The notes under the pieces are model-generated. The model had not been told where the DNA came from. It searched no databases and worked only from the letters and a program-made list of their open reading frames with translations. A stretch of DNA of 64,000 nt from Actinoplanes campanulatus (GTDB lineage Bacteria; Actinomycetota; Actinomycetes; Mycobacteriales; Micromonosporaceae). The stretch is taken from contig NZ_BMPW01000021.1 in NCBI RefSeq assembly GCF_014647795.1, positions 124,001 to 188,000 on the forward strand, read 5' to 3'. Shown here one piece after another: positions 17,980-26,046 of this stretch. The number at the start of each line of letters is the position of its first letter. The stretch's first letter is position 1. The translations under genes were made by a program, and so were the position numbers.

Positions 17980-18031
17980 CCGATCTTGGACGCTTCGCCA
18001 CCGCCCGCGGTGGCGAAGCGTCCAAGATCGG
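17980..18031. repeat. 25-bp perfect palindrome, 2-nt loop
   Basis: Arms 17980-18004 and 18007-18031 are exact reverse complements separated by CC, and G:T pairs extend the stem slightly. It lies 18 bp after the CDP-alcohol transferase stop. It could act as a terminator, but its length and AT-bearing arms (CCGATCTTGG...CCAAGATCGG) make it look like a small interspersed palindromic repeat. The rest of the 364-bp gap (to 18325) holds an AT-richer promoter region with further small repeats. Confidence 0.8.
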
Positions 18032-18154
18032 TGCGTTGGGTGGGGCATGCCGGCGGGCGCGGCACGGGCTTGAGTGGCAATTGATCGCGGGGCTTGGCGG
18101 GGCGAGAAAGTGCTTTTGTGGGCTTGTGTCGCGTACCGATGAAAAATGTTTTTC

Positions 18155-18168
18155 TGTGCACGTGCACA
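18155..18168. promoter_or_regulatory. 14-bp palindrome upstream of the ABC ATPase gene
   Basis: TGTGCACGTGCACA is a perfect 14-bp palindrome in the AT-richer leader of the MsiK-like gene, 158 bp before its start. GTGC-aaatg-GCAC lies downstream at about 18213-18225. LacI- or CRP-like proteins bind such sites; the binding factor here is unknown. Confidence 0.4.
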
Positions 18169-18325
18169 TGAGAGAGGCGAAAAGGTCTGATCTCTGTAAT
18201 CGATTGATCACTATGTGCAAATGGCACTTTCGCCCGATGGCGAAGCATCGAAGCCACTCGCAGAGTCAGTACCCGATCGCCGACCGTCGTGGGATCGGGA
18301 TCACAGTCGATGCGGGAGGTTGACG

Positions 18326-19606
18326 GTGTCCACCGTCGCGCTGAAAGAGGTCACCAAGATCTGGCCAGACGGCACCACTGCCGTCGACAACGTCAGCCTG
18401 GATGTGCAGGACGGCGAGTTCATGGTCCTGCTCGGGCCTTCGGGCTGCGGAAAGTCGACCGTGCTGCGGATGATCGCCGGGTTGGAGGATCCCACGCAGG
18501 GGGACATTCTCCTGAACGGCGAGCCCGTTCTGGAGCTGCCGCCGCGGGACCGCAGCATCGCGATGGTGTTTCAGGATTTCGCGCTCTATCCGCACATGAC
18601 CGTCTCGGAGAACATCGGTTTCCCGCTGAAGCTGTCCGGTATCGAGCCGACACCGAGGCAGGAGCGGGTGGACGCGATCGCCGGCGCGCTCGGCATCGGC
18701 GAGGTCCTGGCGCGGCGGCCGAGTCAGCTCTCCGGCGGTCAGCGGCAGCGGGTCGCGATGGGCCGCGCCATGGTGCGTCGACCAGGCATCTTCCTGATGG
18801 ACGAGCCATTGTCCAACCTTGACAGTGGACTCCGCGCCGAGTTGCGCGCCGAGATCACGAGCATGACTCGTGAGCTGGGTGTGACGACCATGTACGTGAC
18901 CCACGACCAGGCCGAGGCGCTGACCATGGCGGACCGCGTCGCGATCATGCGCAAGGGCGTGCTCCAGGACGTCGGCACGCCGACCGAGGTCTACCGGCGC
19001 CCGGCCACCCTGTACGTCGCCGCCTTCCTGGGCTCGCCCAAGATGAACCTGCTCGAGGCCGCGGTCTACGTGCACCTGGACCAGTACATCGCGCTGAGCT
19101 TCGGCGAGCAGACGCTCTACATGCCGTGGAACGACCCACGCGCCCGGGCGGTGGCCCGCTACCACGGCGAGCGGATCGTGGTCGGCATCCGGGCCGAGGC
19201 GCTCACCCCGGTCACGCCGGACACGCAGGGGCCCGTCTTCCAGGGCCGGATCCGCTTCCTGGAGCACCACGGGCACGAGTCGCTGGCATACCTGGACATC
19301 GGCGCCACGGCGATCGTGGTGGACGAGATGAGCGGCCCGGTGACCGAGACCCGGAGCGTCGGTGGCGGGTTCCGGAAGGCGCTGCAACGTCTGGCCGGCC
19401 AGACGCCGGAGCCGGTGGCCCCGCAGGGCCGTGTCGGTGTGCTGAGCGAGGTGGGCAAGCATCACCGCAAGCCGGCCGAGCTGGCGGTGCGCCTGGCGCC
19501 GTACCCGGCGATCGGTCCCGGTCATCCGCTGGCCGTGTCGGTGCGGATGGACGCCGTGCACTTCTTCGACGAGCGGGGTGACCGGATCGATGTCGGCTGG
19601 CGCTGA
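18326..19606 (+). CDS. MsiK/MalK-like sugar ABC transporter ATPase with an extended C-terminal domain
   Basis: A 426-residue ATPase. Walker A GPSGCGKST (residues 37-45), Q-loop VFQDFALYPHM, signature LSGGQRQRVAMGRA, Walker B IFLMDEPLSNLD and H-loop YVTHDQAEAL are all intact. The C-terminal OB/TOBE region is interrupted by about 60 extra residues (around 340-400, MSGPVTETRSVGGGF...). GGGAGG 7 nt upstream fixes GTG 18326. No permease or binding-protein gene is adjacent, as for Streptomyces MsiK, which energises several sugar importers. Multi-tasking is therefore inferred. Confidence 0.87.
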   Translation: MSTVALKEVTKIWPDGTTAVDNVSLDVQDGEFMVLLGPSGCGKSTVLRMIAGLEDPTQGDILLNGEPVLELPPRDRSIAMVFQDFALYPHMTVSENIGFPLKLSGIEPTPRQERVDAIAGALGIGEVLARRPSQLSGGQRQRVAMGRAMVRRPGIFLMDEPLSNLDSGLRAELRAEITSMTRELGVTTMYVTHDQAEALTMADRVAIMRKGVLQDVGTPTEVYRRPATLYVAAFLGSPKMNLLEAAVYVHLDQYIALSFGEQTLYMPWNDPRARAVARYHGERIVVGIRAEALTPVTPDTQGPVFQGRIRFLEHHGHESLAYLDIGATAIVVDEMSGPVTETRSVGGGFRKALQRLAGQTPEPVAPQGRVGVLSEVGKHHRKPAELAVRLAPYPAIGPGHPLAVSVRMDAVHFFDERGDRIDVGWR

Positions 19607-19673
19607 CCGGGGGTCCCGCGCCACTTCCGGGCGCGTCCACGGATGCCTCCCGCTACCGGTCGGCCACAGCGCG

Positions 19674-19679
19674 TAGGCT
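19674..19679 (+). promoter_or_regulatory. -10 box of a likely leaderless promoter
   Basis: TAGGCT lies 8 nt before GTG 19688, with no Shine-Dalgarno at the right distance. Same hexamer as before marR. Confidence 0.45.
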
Positions 19680-19687
19680 GCTGCACG

Positions 19688-20146
19688 GTGGAGGAAAGGA
19701 ACGGCCAAGGCGTGCGCGCGGCTTCCGGCCCCTCGCGGGCGTGGCCGGTGCTGCTGGACCGTGCCTTCGGCCGGGACGACATCACGATCCTGCGGCATGA
19801 GATCACCCGGTTGCTGGGCGTCGCCGGGCTCGCCGGTGACCGCCTGGACGGGTTCGTGCTGGCCGTCAACGAAGTGATCACCAACGTGGTGCTGCACGCG
19901 GGTGGGCGGGGCCGGGTCGTGCTGCGGATCGACGGCGGCTCGGTGTGGTGCGTGGTGGACGACGCCGGCCCGGGCATCCCGAGCGCCTTTCTGGACCGCG
20001 TGCGCACGCCGGAGACGTTCGAGGTCGGCGGCCGGGGTCTCTGGCTGGCTCATCAGCTCTGTGACGAGGTCACGACGGCCACCGGGCCGATCGGTACCTC
20101 GATCGGCCTACGTATCGGTCTGGATGTCGTGCCGGATCCCCGGTGA
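19688..20146 (+). CDS. ATP-binding protein, anti-sigma-factor serine kinase-like (HATPase_c)
   Basis: A 152-residue single-domain GHKL ATPase. The N box appears as LAVNEVITNVVLHAGG (about residues 57-72) and the G1 box as VVDDAGPGIP (about 90-99), followed by the G2-like GGRGLWLAHQLCDEV. Such proteins (SpoIIAB/RsbW relatives, abundant in actinomycetes) bind sigma factors or phosphorylate anti-anti-sigma proteins. No partner lies next to it. GTG 19688 is chosen from the promoter box; GTG 19712 (8 residues shorter), which follows GGAGGAAAGGA, is an alternative. Confidence 0.82.
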   Translation: MEERNGQGVRAASGPSRAWPVLLDRAFGRDDITILRHEITRLLGVAGLAGDRLDGFVLAVNEVITNVVLHAGGRGRVVLRIDGGSVWCVVDDAGPGIPSAFLDRVRTPETFEVGGRGLWLAHQLCDEVTTATGPIGTSIGLRIGLDVVPDPR

Positions 20147-20225
20147 AACAGCAGGTTGAACGCCTTGTGAAACATCGTGGAAATGTGAAGACGCCCTTCC
20201 GCGCTCCTCGTGGATCGCGTCCGGC

Positions 20226-20231
20226 TACATT
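20226..20231 (+). promoter_or_regulatory. -10 box of a likely leaderless promoter
   Basis: TACATT 6 nt before GTG 20238, at the head of the phosphoglucomutase-phosphorylase operon. Confidence 0.5.
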
Positions 20232-20237
20232 GGGCGC

Positions 20238-20972
20238 GTGCTCGGACTTCCTTCACAGGTGACCGCTTGCCTTTTCGATCTTGACGGCGTGCTGACGCAG
20301 ACCGCGCTCGTGCACAGCGCCGCATGGAAACAAACGTTCGATACGTTCCTGGAATCGTGGGCGGAAAGACATGATCAACTTTTCGTCCCATTCGATTCCG
20401 GCGTCGACTATCACCGTTATGTCGACGGCCGTCAGCGTGCCGACGGTGTCCGGACGTTCCTGGCGTCCCGGGGCATCACCCTGCCCGAGGGCGACCCGGA
20501 CGACACCCCCGATCGGGAGACCGTCAACGGCATCGGCAATCGCAAGAACGTGCTCGTGCTACAGAAGATCAAAGAAGGCGCCGTCCAGGTCTACCCCGGA
20601 TCGGTGGAGTACCTGAGGGCCGCCAGGGCCGCCGGTCTACGCCGTGCGGTCGTGTCGGCGAGCGCCAACTGCAAGGACGTCCTGGAGGCGGCCGGGATCG
20701 CCGACCTCCTGGAGGCCCGCGTGGACGGCGTCGTCGCGCGTGAGCTGGGTCTGCCCGGCAAGCCCGCGCCGGATACCTTCCTCAAGGGCGCCGAGCTGCT
20801 CGGCCTCGACCCGGCGAGCTGTGCCGTGTTCGAGGACGCCCAGGCGGGCGTGGCCGCCGGCCGGGCCGGTGGCTTCGGCATCGTGATCGGCGTGGACCGG
20901 GTGGGCCAGGCTGACGCGCTGCGCGAACACGGCGCCGACATCGTGGTGCAAGATCTCAAAGACCTCCTCTGA
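20238..20972 (+). CDS. beta-phosphoglucomutase family HAD phosphatase
   Basis: A 244-residue HAD enzyme. The nucleophile motif is FDLDGVLTQT (Asp14 and Asp16), with motif II in VVSASAN, the Lys of GKPAPDTF, and the acidic motif VFEDAQAG. A large cap follows (residues 20-100). The immediate partner is a GH65 phosphorylase 24 bp downstream, so the expected reaction is beta-glucose 1-phosphate to glucose 6-phosphate (EC 5.4.2.6) after disaccharide phosphorolysis. The first 60 codons are less GC-rich than neighbours. Confidence 0.9.
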   Translation: MLGLPSQVTACLFDLDGVLTQTALVHSAAWKQTFDTFLESWAERHDQLFVPFDSGVDYHRYVDGRQRADGVRTFLASRGITLPEGDPDDTPDRETVNGIGNRKNVLVLQKIKEGAVQVYPGSVEYLRAARAAGLRRAVVSASANCKDVLEAAGIADLLEARVDGVVARELGLPGKPAPDTFLKGAELLGLDPASCAVFEDAQAGVAAGRAGGFGIVIGVDRVGQADALREHGADIVVQDLKDLL

Positions 20973-20995
20973 AATCAGTTACGAGAGGCACGACC

Positions 20996-23359
20996 GTGAT
21001 CCGTGAACGGGCTTATCCCGTCGACCCTTGGCACATCCGGGAGACCCGGCTCGACCTGGACCTGATGGCCCAGTCCGAGTCGGTATTCGCTCTCTCGAAC
21101 GGCCACATCGGGATACGCGGAAACCTGGACGAGGGCGAGCCGCACGGTCTGCCGGGCAGCTATCTGAACTCGTTCTATGAGCTGCGGCCGCTGCCGCACG
21201 CCGAGGCGGGGTACGGTTTTCCCGAGTCCGGCCAGACCATGGTCAACGTCACCAACGCCAAGCTGATGCGCCTGCTCGTCAACGACGAGCCGTTCGACGT
21301 CCGGTACGGCGAGTTGCGCTCCCACGAGCGCTGCCTCGACCTGCGGGCGGGCCTGCTGGAACGGTGCGTCGAGTGGGTGTCCCCGTCCGGCCAGGGTGTC
21401 CGGGTGCGGACCGTCCGGCTGGTCTCGTTCACCCAGCGCGCGGTCGTGGCCTTCCTGTACGAGGTGGAGCCCCTGGAGACCTCGGCCCGGCTGATCCTGC
21501 AATCCGAGCTGGTGGCGAACGAGCAGTTGCCGCCGATGAGCAAGGACCCCCGGGTGGCCGCCGTGCTGGACCGCCCGCTGCTGGCCGAGGAGATGATGGA
21601 GCAGCCCGCCGGCGGCATCCTGATCCACCGCACGAAGGCCAGTGACCTGCGGATGGCCGCGGCCATGGAGCACCTGGTCGAGACCCCGGGCCGGCACGCC
21701 ATCACCACCGAGGGCCACCCGGACTGGCTGCGCACCACGGTCGCCTGCCGTCTGGAGCCCGGGCAGAAGCTGCGGGTGGTCAAGCTGGCGGCGTACGGGT
21801 GGTCCAGCATGCGCTCGCTGCCCGCCCTGCGCGACCAGGTCGGGGCGGCCCTGGCCAGCGCCCGGCTGGACGGCTGGGAGGGTCTGGTCCAGCAGCAGCA
21901 GGACTACCTGGACGCGTTCTGGGACCACTCGGACGTCAAGGTCGAGGGCGACCCGGAGGTGCAGCAGGCGGTTCGGTTCGGCCTCTTCCACACGCTCCAG
22001 GCCGGCGCCCGGGCGGAGAAGCGGCCGATCGGCTCCAAGGGCCTGACCGGCCCCGGCTACGACGGCCACACGTTCTGGGACGCCGAGACGTTCGTGCTGC
22101 CGGCGCTCACCTACACCCAGCCCTCCGCGGCGGCCGACGTGCTGCGCTGGCGGCACTCGACGCTGGATCTGGCCCGGGAGCGGGCGCAGACGCTGGGCCT
22201 GTCGGGGGCGGCCTTTCCGTGGCGGACCATTCGCGGCCAGGAGTGCTCGGGCTACTGGCCGGCCGGCACCGCCGGCTTCCACATCGCCGCCGACATCGCC
22301 GACGCGGTCCGCCGCTACGTGCAGGCCACCGGGGACTTCGACTTCGAGCGTGAGGTCGGCCTGGAGCTGCTCGTGGAGACGGCGCGGCTGTGGCGGTCGC
22401 TGGGCCACCACGACCGGCACGGGCGGTTCCACATCGACGGCGTCACCGGGCCGGACGAGTACACCGCCGTGGTGAACGACAACATCTACACCAACCTGAT
22501 GGCGCAGCAGAACCTGATGGCCGCCGTCGACGCCTGCCAGCGGCACCCGGACCTGGCCCGCGGTCTCGGGGTCAACGACGAGGAGGCGGCCTCCTGGCGG
22601 GACGCGGCGGCGGCCGTGCACATCCCCTACGACAAGGAGCTGGGCGTCCACCAGCAGTGCGAGGGCTTCACCCGGCTCCAGGAGTGGGACTTCGAGGGCA
22701 CGCCGCCGGAGGGCTACCCGCTGCTGCTCAACTTCCCGTACTTCGACCTGTACCGCAAGCAGGTGGTCAAGCAGGCCGACCTGGTGATGGCGATGTACAT
22801 CCGGGGCGACGCGTTCACCCCGGAGGAGAAGGCGCGCAACTTCGCGTACTACGACGCCCGTACCGTCCGGGACTCGTCGCTGTCGGCCTGCATCCAGGCG
22901 GTCATGGCGGCCGAGACCGGGCATCTCGAGCTGGCGCACGACTACCTGGGCGAGGCCGCCCTGATGGACCTGCACGACCTGCACCAGAACGCGCGGGACG
23001 GCGTGCACGTGGCGTCCCTGGCCGGCTCCTGGATCGCGTTGGTCGCCGGCCTCGGCGGCATGCGGGACTTCAACGGCCAGCTGAGCTTCGCGCCGCGGCT
23101 GCCCAGCCGGATCAACAATCTGGAGTTCTCGCTGCTCTGGCGGGGTCTGCGGCTGCGCGTCAACGTGACCTCCGACGAGGTGACCTACTCGCTGCGCAAC
23201 GGTGGCGGGCAGGCCCGGCTCACCCTGGTCCACCACGGCAAGGAACTCGAGGTGACCCAGGTGCGACCGGTCACCATGCCGATCCCGGCCGCGGTGCCGC
23301 CGGGCCCGGCGCCGACCCAGCCGCACGGCCGCGCTCCGGTCCGGCGCGCGGTGCACTGA
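20996..23359 (+). CDS. GH65 family disaccharide phosphorylase (trehalose/maltose/kojibiose type)
   Basis: A 787-residue inverting glycoside phosphorylase. The N-terminal beta-sandwich starts with LALSNGHIGIRGNLDEG-like sequence, and the (alpha/alpha)6 barrel carries GHTFWDAETFVLP and the catalytic acid Glu488 in TGPDEYTAV. LTLVHHGKELEV near residue 740 belongs to the C-terminal sheet domain. It would split an alpha-linked glucose disaccharide with phosphate to beta-glucose 1-phosphate, which the adjacent mutase converts. The exact disaccharide cannot be read. GTG 20996. Ends at a strong bidirectional terminator. Confidence 0.93.
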   Translation: MIRERAYPVDPWHIRETRLDLDLMAQSESVFALSNGHIGIRGNLDEGEPHGLPGSYLNSFYELRPLPHAEAGYGFPESGQTMVNVTNAKLMRLLVNDEPFDVRYGELRSHERCLDLRAGLLERCVEWVSPSGQGVRVRTVRLVSFTQRAVVAFLYEVEPLETSARLILQSELVANEQLPPMSKDPRVAAVLDRPLLAEEMMEQPAGGILIHRTKASDLRMAAAMEHLVETPGRHAITTEGHPDWLRTTVACRLEPGQKLRVVKLAAYGWSSMRSLPALRDQVGAALASARLDGWEGLVQQQQDYLDAFWDHSDVKVEGDPEVQQAVRFGLFHTLQAGARAEKRPIGSKGLTGPGYDGHTFWDAETFVLPALTYTQPSAAADVLRWRHSTLDLARERAQTLGLSGAAFPWRTIRGQECSGYWPAGTAGFHIAADIADAVRRYVQATGDFDFEREVGLELLVETARLWRSLGHHDRHGRFHIDGVTGPDEYTAVVNDNIYTNLMAQQNLMAAVDACQRHPDLARGLGVNDEEAASWRDAAAAVHIPYDKELGVHQQCEGFTRLQEWDFEGTPPEGYPLLLNFPYFDLYRKQVVKQADLVMAMYIRGDAFTPEEKARNFAYYDARTVRDSSLSACIQAVMAAETGHLELAHDYLGEAALMDLHDLHQNARDGVHVASLAGSWIALVAGLGGMRDFNGQLSFAPRLPSRINNLEFSLLWRGLRLRVNVTSDEVTYSLRNGGGQARLTLVHHGKELEVTQVRPVTMPIPAAVPPGPAPTQPHGRAPVRRAVH

Positions 23360-23362
23360 GCA

Positions 23363-23406
23363 CATGAGAACGGCCCCCGTCCGGATGGGCGGGGGCCGTT
23401 CTCATG
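23363..23406. terminator. 17-bp perfect stem, bidirectional terminator
   Basis: CATGAGAACGGCCCCCG (23363-23379) pairs fully with CGGGGGCCGTTCTCATG (23390-23406) around a 10-nt loop, between two convergent genes. GTTCT on the 3' side gives a weak T-rich edge. Confidence 0.85.
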
Positions 23407-23413
23407 AGGTCCG

Positions 23414-24430
23414 TCAGAGCATCGAGACGTGTACGTGGTCGGTGTGGTCACTGACCCCGTGGTAGGTCTTCCAGCCCGATGCCGGGAACCAGATCATCTT
23501 GTTCCAGATCACGTAGTAGATGCCGAGCTCGTCGGCGTTACGGACCAGGAACGCCATCAGGTTGTTGCCGTACCTGAATTCCTTGTCGGTGTCGTAGACC
23601 GAGAATCCGCTCTTCTGCAACGACCAGTCGCAGGCACGGCCCTTGGGGTGTTCGAAGGGCCCGCCGTCGCGGTGGCAGCCGACGAACATGTTGAAGCCGG
23701 CCTTCTTGGTCTCTTTGTACATGTGCAGCGTGCGCTTGGTGATGCAGCCGCCGGTGGTCGGGTCGTCCTCGGTGCAGCCCTCCGAGGAGAAACCGCCGGA
23801 GGAGTTCCGCGGCGCCGGGTCGGCCTCCGGCGAGTCCGCCACCACGAGGCCCTTGGTCACCGACTTGCCGCCGACCAGTTGGAACGCCTTGTCGGCCGCG
23901 TCCTTCTGCTTCTTCATCACGGCGGCGTTCTGCTGCTGCGCCTTGACCTCGGCATCCAGCTTCGCCTTGCTCTCCGAGATCTCGGTGATCGCCACGTTGA
24001 GCTCGTGCAGCTTGGCGTCGTGCAGCTTGTTGATCTCTTCGAGGGAGACCGCCTTGGTCAGGAAGTCGCCCGAGTCCTGGGACCTGAGAAGGAAGCCCAT
24101 GGCGCTCAGGTTGCCGGTCATGTACTGCTGCTTGGCGATCTGGTCGACCTCGGGGATCAGTGCGTCCCGCCGGCCCTCCGCCGCCTTGATCTGCGTGGCC
24201 AGTTTGGCCTGCGTCTTGGTGGACTGCGTCACCGCGGACTTCGCGGAGGCGTAGCGCCGGTTGGTCGACTCGATCACGTCGTTGAGAGTTGCGTCCTCGT
24301 CCTCCTCCTGTGCGGAGGATGAGGAGCCGCCTGGCTCGGCCGCGGCCGGAGTCGCGGGCGCCATGAACATCAGGGCGCTCACCAGCGGCGCCAGGGCAAG
24401 TATCAGCCACCGGCGGGGACTTGCTGCCAT
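23414..24430 (-). CDS. secreted coiled-coil protein with an M15-like C-terminal domain, riboswitch-controlled
   Basis: A 338-residue exported protein: signal peptide (residues 1-30, LILALAPLVSALMFMAPATPAAA), a long coiled coil (about 50-180), a disordered linker, then a domain with EHPKGRACDW and DHTDHVHVSML. The HxxGxAxD and HxH patterns match the zinc ligands of M15-type D-Ala-D-Ala peptidases. The layout (coiled coil plus hydrolase) recalls PcsB/RipA-type peptidoglycan hydrolases, so cell-wall cleavage is inferred. GGAAGG, 8 nt upstream, sets ATG 24430. Its leader carries a c-di-AMP riboswitch. It is a paralogue of 24997-26025. Confidence 0.85.
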   Translation of the reverse strand: MAASPRRWLILALAPLVSALMFMAPATPAAAEPGGSSSSAQEEDEDATLNDVIESTNRRYASAKSAVTQSTKTQAKLATQIKAAEGRRDALIPEVDQIAKQQYMTGNLSAMGFLLRSQDSGDFLTKAVSLEEINKLHDAKLHELNVAITEISESKAKLDAEVKAQQQNAAVMKKQKDAADKAFQLVGGKSVTKGLVVADSPEADPAPRNSSGGFSSEGCTEDDPTTGGCITKRTLHMYKETKKAGFNMFVGCHRDGGPFEHPKGRACDWSLQKSGFSVYDTDKEFRYGNNLMAFLVRNADELGIYYVIWNKMIWFPASGWKTYHGVSDHTDHVHVSML

Positions 24431-24450
24431 CAACAGTTCCTTCCGTGACA

Positions 24451-24565
24451 CCGCCGACCGAGTTAGCTGACGGGTTCGGGACGGAAGCAATCCCTACCGC
24501 AAACTGCGGATACACCCCAGTGAACCTGGTTCCCCGGCTCGTCTTGCGACGATTGGGCGGCGGCC
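24451..24565 (-). promoter_or_regulatory. c-di-AMP (ydaO/yuaA) riboswitch
   Basis: Read on the minus strand, the leader holds the conserved ydaO blocks in order: GACGAGCCGGGGAACC, TGGGGTGTATCCGC, GGTAGGGATT, then CCCGAACCCGTCAGCTAACT. The outer P1 helix pairs GGCGG/CCGCC. It ends 20 nt before the start codon of the secreted hydrolase, and the Shine-Dalgarno follows at once. In actinobacteria this class senses c-di-AMP and usually switches off cell-wall hydrolase genes. Identified by eye from consensus. Confidence 0.9.
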
Positions 24566-24780
24566 TGCCGGCAACTCGGGGGCGGTGCCGTCCTGGCAGG
24601 ACCGGCGGCCAGTTTACCCGAGATATCGCCGTGGATCAGACCCCAGGAACCGCGAAAAGAGTTACCTCGCAAACACATTCCGTAATTGCAATCACCTGTC
24701 GTGTCGGGGCAATTGCGGTGCGTACGAGAACTGTCGATCTGTCGATCGAGTCGGTATGGTCGGTGCGGTTCCCGCGCGGG

Positions 24781-24979
24781 GGCCGCCGCCTAATCGCCGT
24801 GAATGGCGAGCCGGGGAACCAATGTGCGACTTATTCGCGACGGTGAGGGCCACCGTTGTCGGCCTACGGCGAGCGAGGCTCGAGGTAGGTCGCGAATAAG
24901 CCGCATCCCGGGGTGAATCCGCTACTCGCGGTAGGGATTTCCTTCGTCCCGAACCCGTCAGCTAACCCGGCCGGCGGCC
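24781..24979 (+). promoter_or_regulatory. c-di-AMP (ydaO/yuaA) riboswitch with an enlarged internal hairpin
   Basis: Plus-strand leader with GGCGAGCCGGGGAACC, GGGGTGAATCCGC, GGTAGGGATTTCCTTCGTC and CGAACCCGTCAGCTAACCCGG. P1 pairs GGCCGCC (24781-24787) with GGCGGCC (24973-24979). Between the two halves lies a 71-nt arm closed by a perfect 12-bp helix (24830-24841 with 24889-24900), absent from the minus-strand copy. The region 24566-24780 between the aptamers should hold both promoters; TATGGT at 24755-24760 is a candidate plus-strand -10. Confidence 0.9.
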
Positions 24980-24996
24980 GACGGAAGGAAATGCCT

Positions 24997-26025
24997 GTGC
25001 AGCAGAACACTGCGCGGCGATTAGCGGCGTTGCTGGCGCTGCTCGTCGCCGCGTGCGGACTGGCCGTCGTCGCGTCGCCGGCCAGCGCGGCCCCCCGGCT
25101 GCTCGCCGCCCCCGGAGACACCGGGGACGACGGTGAGGGCGGATCGAAGTCCCTCATCGAACAACTCGAGAAGGCCTCCAGCGGCTACATCGAGGCCAAG
25201 AAGAAGCTGAAGACCTCCAAGGAGCAGCAGACCAAGCTGACCTCGGAGCTCAAGCGCCTGGACACCGAGCTCGGGCCACAGCAGGAGCAACTCGACCTGA
25301 TCGCCACGCAGGCGTACACCGCGGGCCGGGCCGGGCCGATGTCAGCCGTGCTCGCCGCCGATTCGGCCGAGGGCTTCCTGGGCCGGGCCGAGACCCTGGC
25401 CATCGTCGCGGCCGACCAGAGCCGGGCGATCCAGGGCCTGAAGACCACCCGCGACGACCGCCAGAAGGCCAAGGACTCCATCGACATCGCGATCAAGGAC
25501 CAGCAGAAGCAGGTCACCGTGATGGCGAAGCAGAAGGCCAAGGCCGAGGCGGCGCTCAAGGCGGCGAACCAGGGCTCGGACGCCTCGTCCTCCTCCGACG
25601 GCGGCGGCAGTGCCGACGCGGAGCCGGGCCCGGGCGGGTCGAGCTGCAACCAGGACGACCCGACCGGCACCGGCGGCTGCATCACCGCGACCCTGCTGCA
25701 TGCCTACAAGCAGGCCCGGGCGGACGGCTTCACCCGGTTCACCAAGTGCTGGCGTACGCAGAACAGCGGCGAGCACCCCAAGGGCCGGGCCTGCGACTTC
25801 TCCGCCGAGAAGGGCACCTTCGGCGGGGACGCCACGGGAGCCGACAAGACGTACGGCGACAACCTGGCGAACTACTTCATCAACAACGCGGACGACCTGG
25901 ACGTCCTGTACGTGATCTGGTACCGCCGGATCTGGCTGCCGAGCAGTGGCTGGAAGTCGTACAGCGGGGCGGGCGGCGACCCGTCCAGCGACCACACCAA
26001 CCACGTGCACCTGTCGGTCAACTGA
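24997..26025 (+). CDS. secreted coiled-coil protein with an M15-like C-terminal domain, riboswitch-controlled
   Basis: A 342-residue paralogue of 23414-24430 with the same layout: signal peptide (residues 1-30, RRLAALLALLVAACGLAVVA), coiled coil (about 45-195), Ser/Gly-rich linker, and a C-terminal domain with CITATLLHAYKQA, EHPKGRACDF and SDHTNHVHLSVN. The conserved His/Asp pattern fits an M15-like zinc peptidase. An ATG at 24991 is too near the GGAAGG; GTG 24997 has the same 8-nt spacing as the paralogue and is chosen. A role as a peptidoglycan hydrolase is inferred from domains and the riboswitch. Confidence 0.85.
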   Translation: MQQNTARRLAALLALLVAACGLAVVASPASAAPRLLAAPGDTGDDGEGGSKSLIEQLEKASSGYIEAKKKLKTSKEQQTKLTSELKRLDTELGPQQEQLDLIATQAYTAGRAGPMSAVLAADSAEGFLGRAETLAIVAADQSRAIQGLKTTRDDRQKAKDSIDIAIKDQQKQVTVMAKQKAKAEAALKAANQGSDASSSSDGGGSADAEPGPGGSSCNQDDPTGTGGCITATLLHAYKQARADGFTRFTKCWRTQNSGEHPKGRACDFSAEKGTFGGDATGADKTYGDNLANYFINNADDLDVLYVIWYRRIWLPSSGWKSYSGAGGDPSSDHTNHVHLSVN

Positions 26026-26046
26026 ACCACCGGGGGAGTGCGGGGC

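Noticed and set aside
17962-18325. Small gene in the 364-bp gap before the ABC ATPase
   Set aside because: Open frames on both strands simply run through the palindrome and lack ribosome sites and codon bias.
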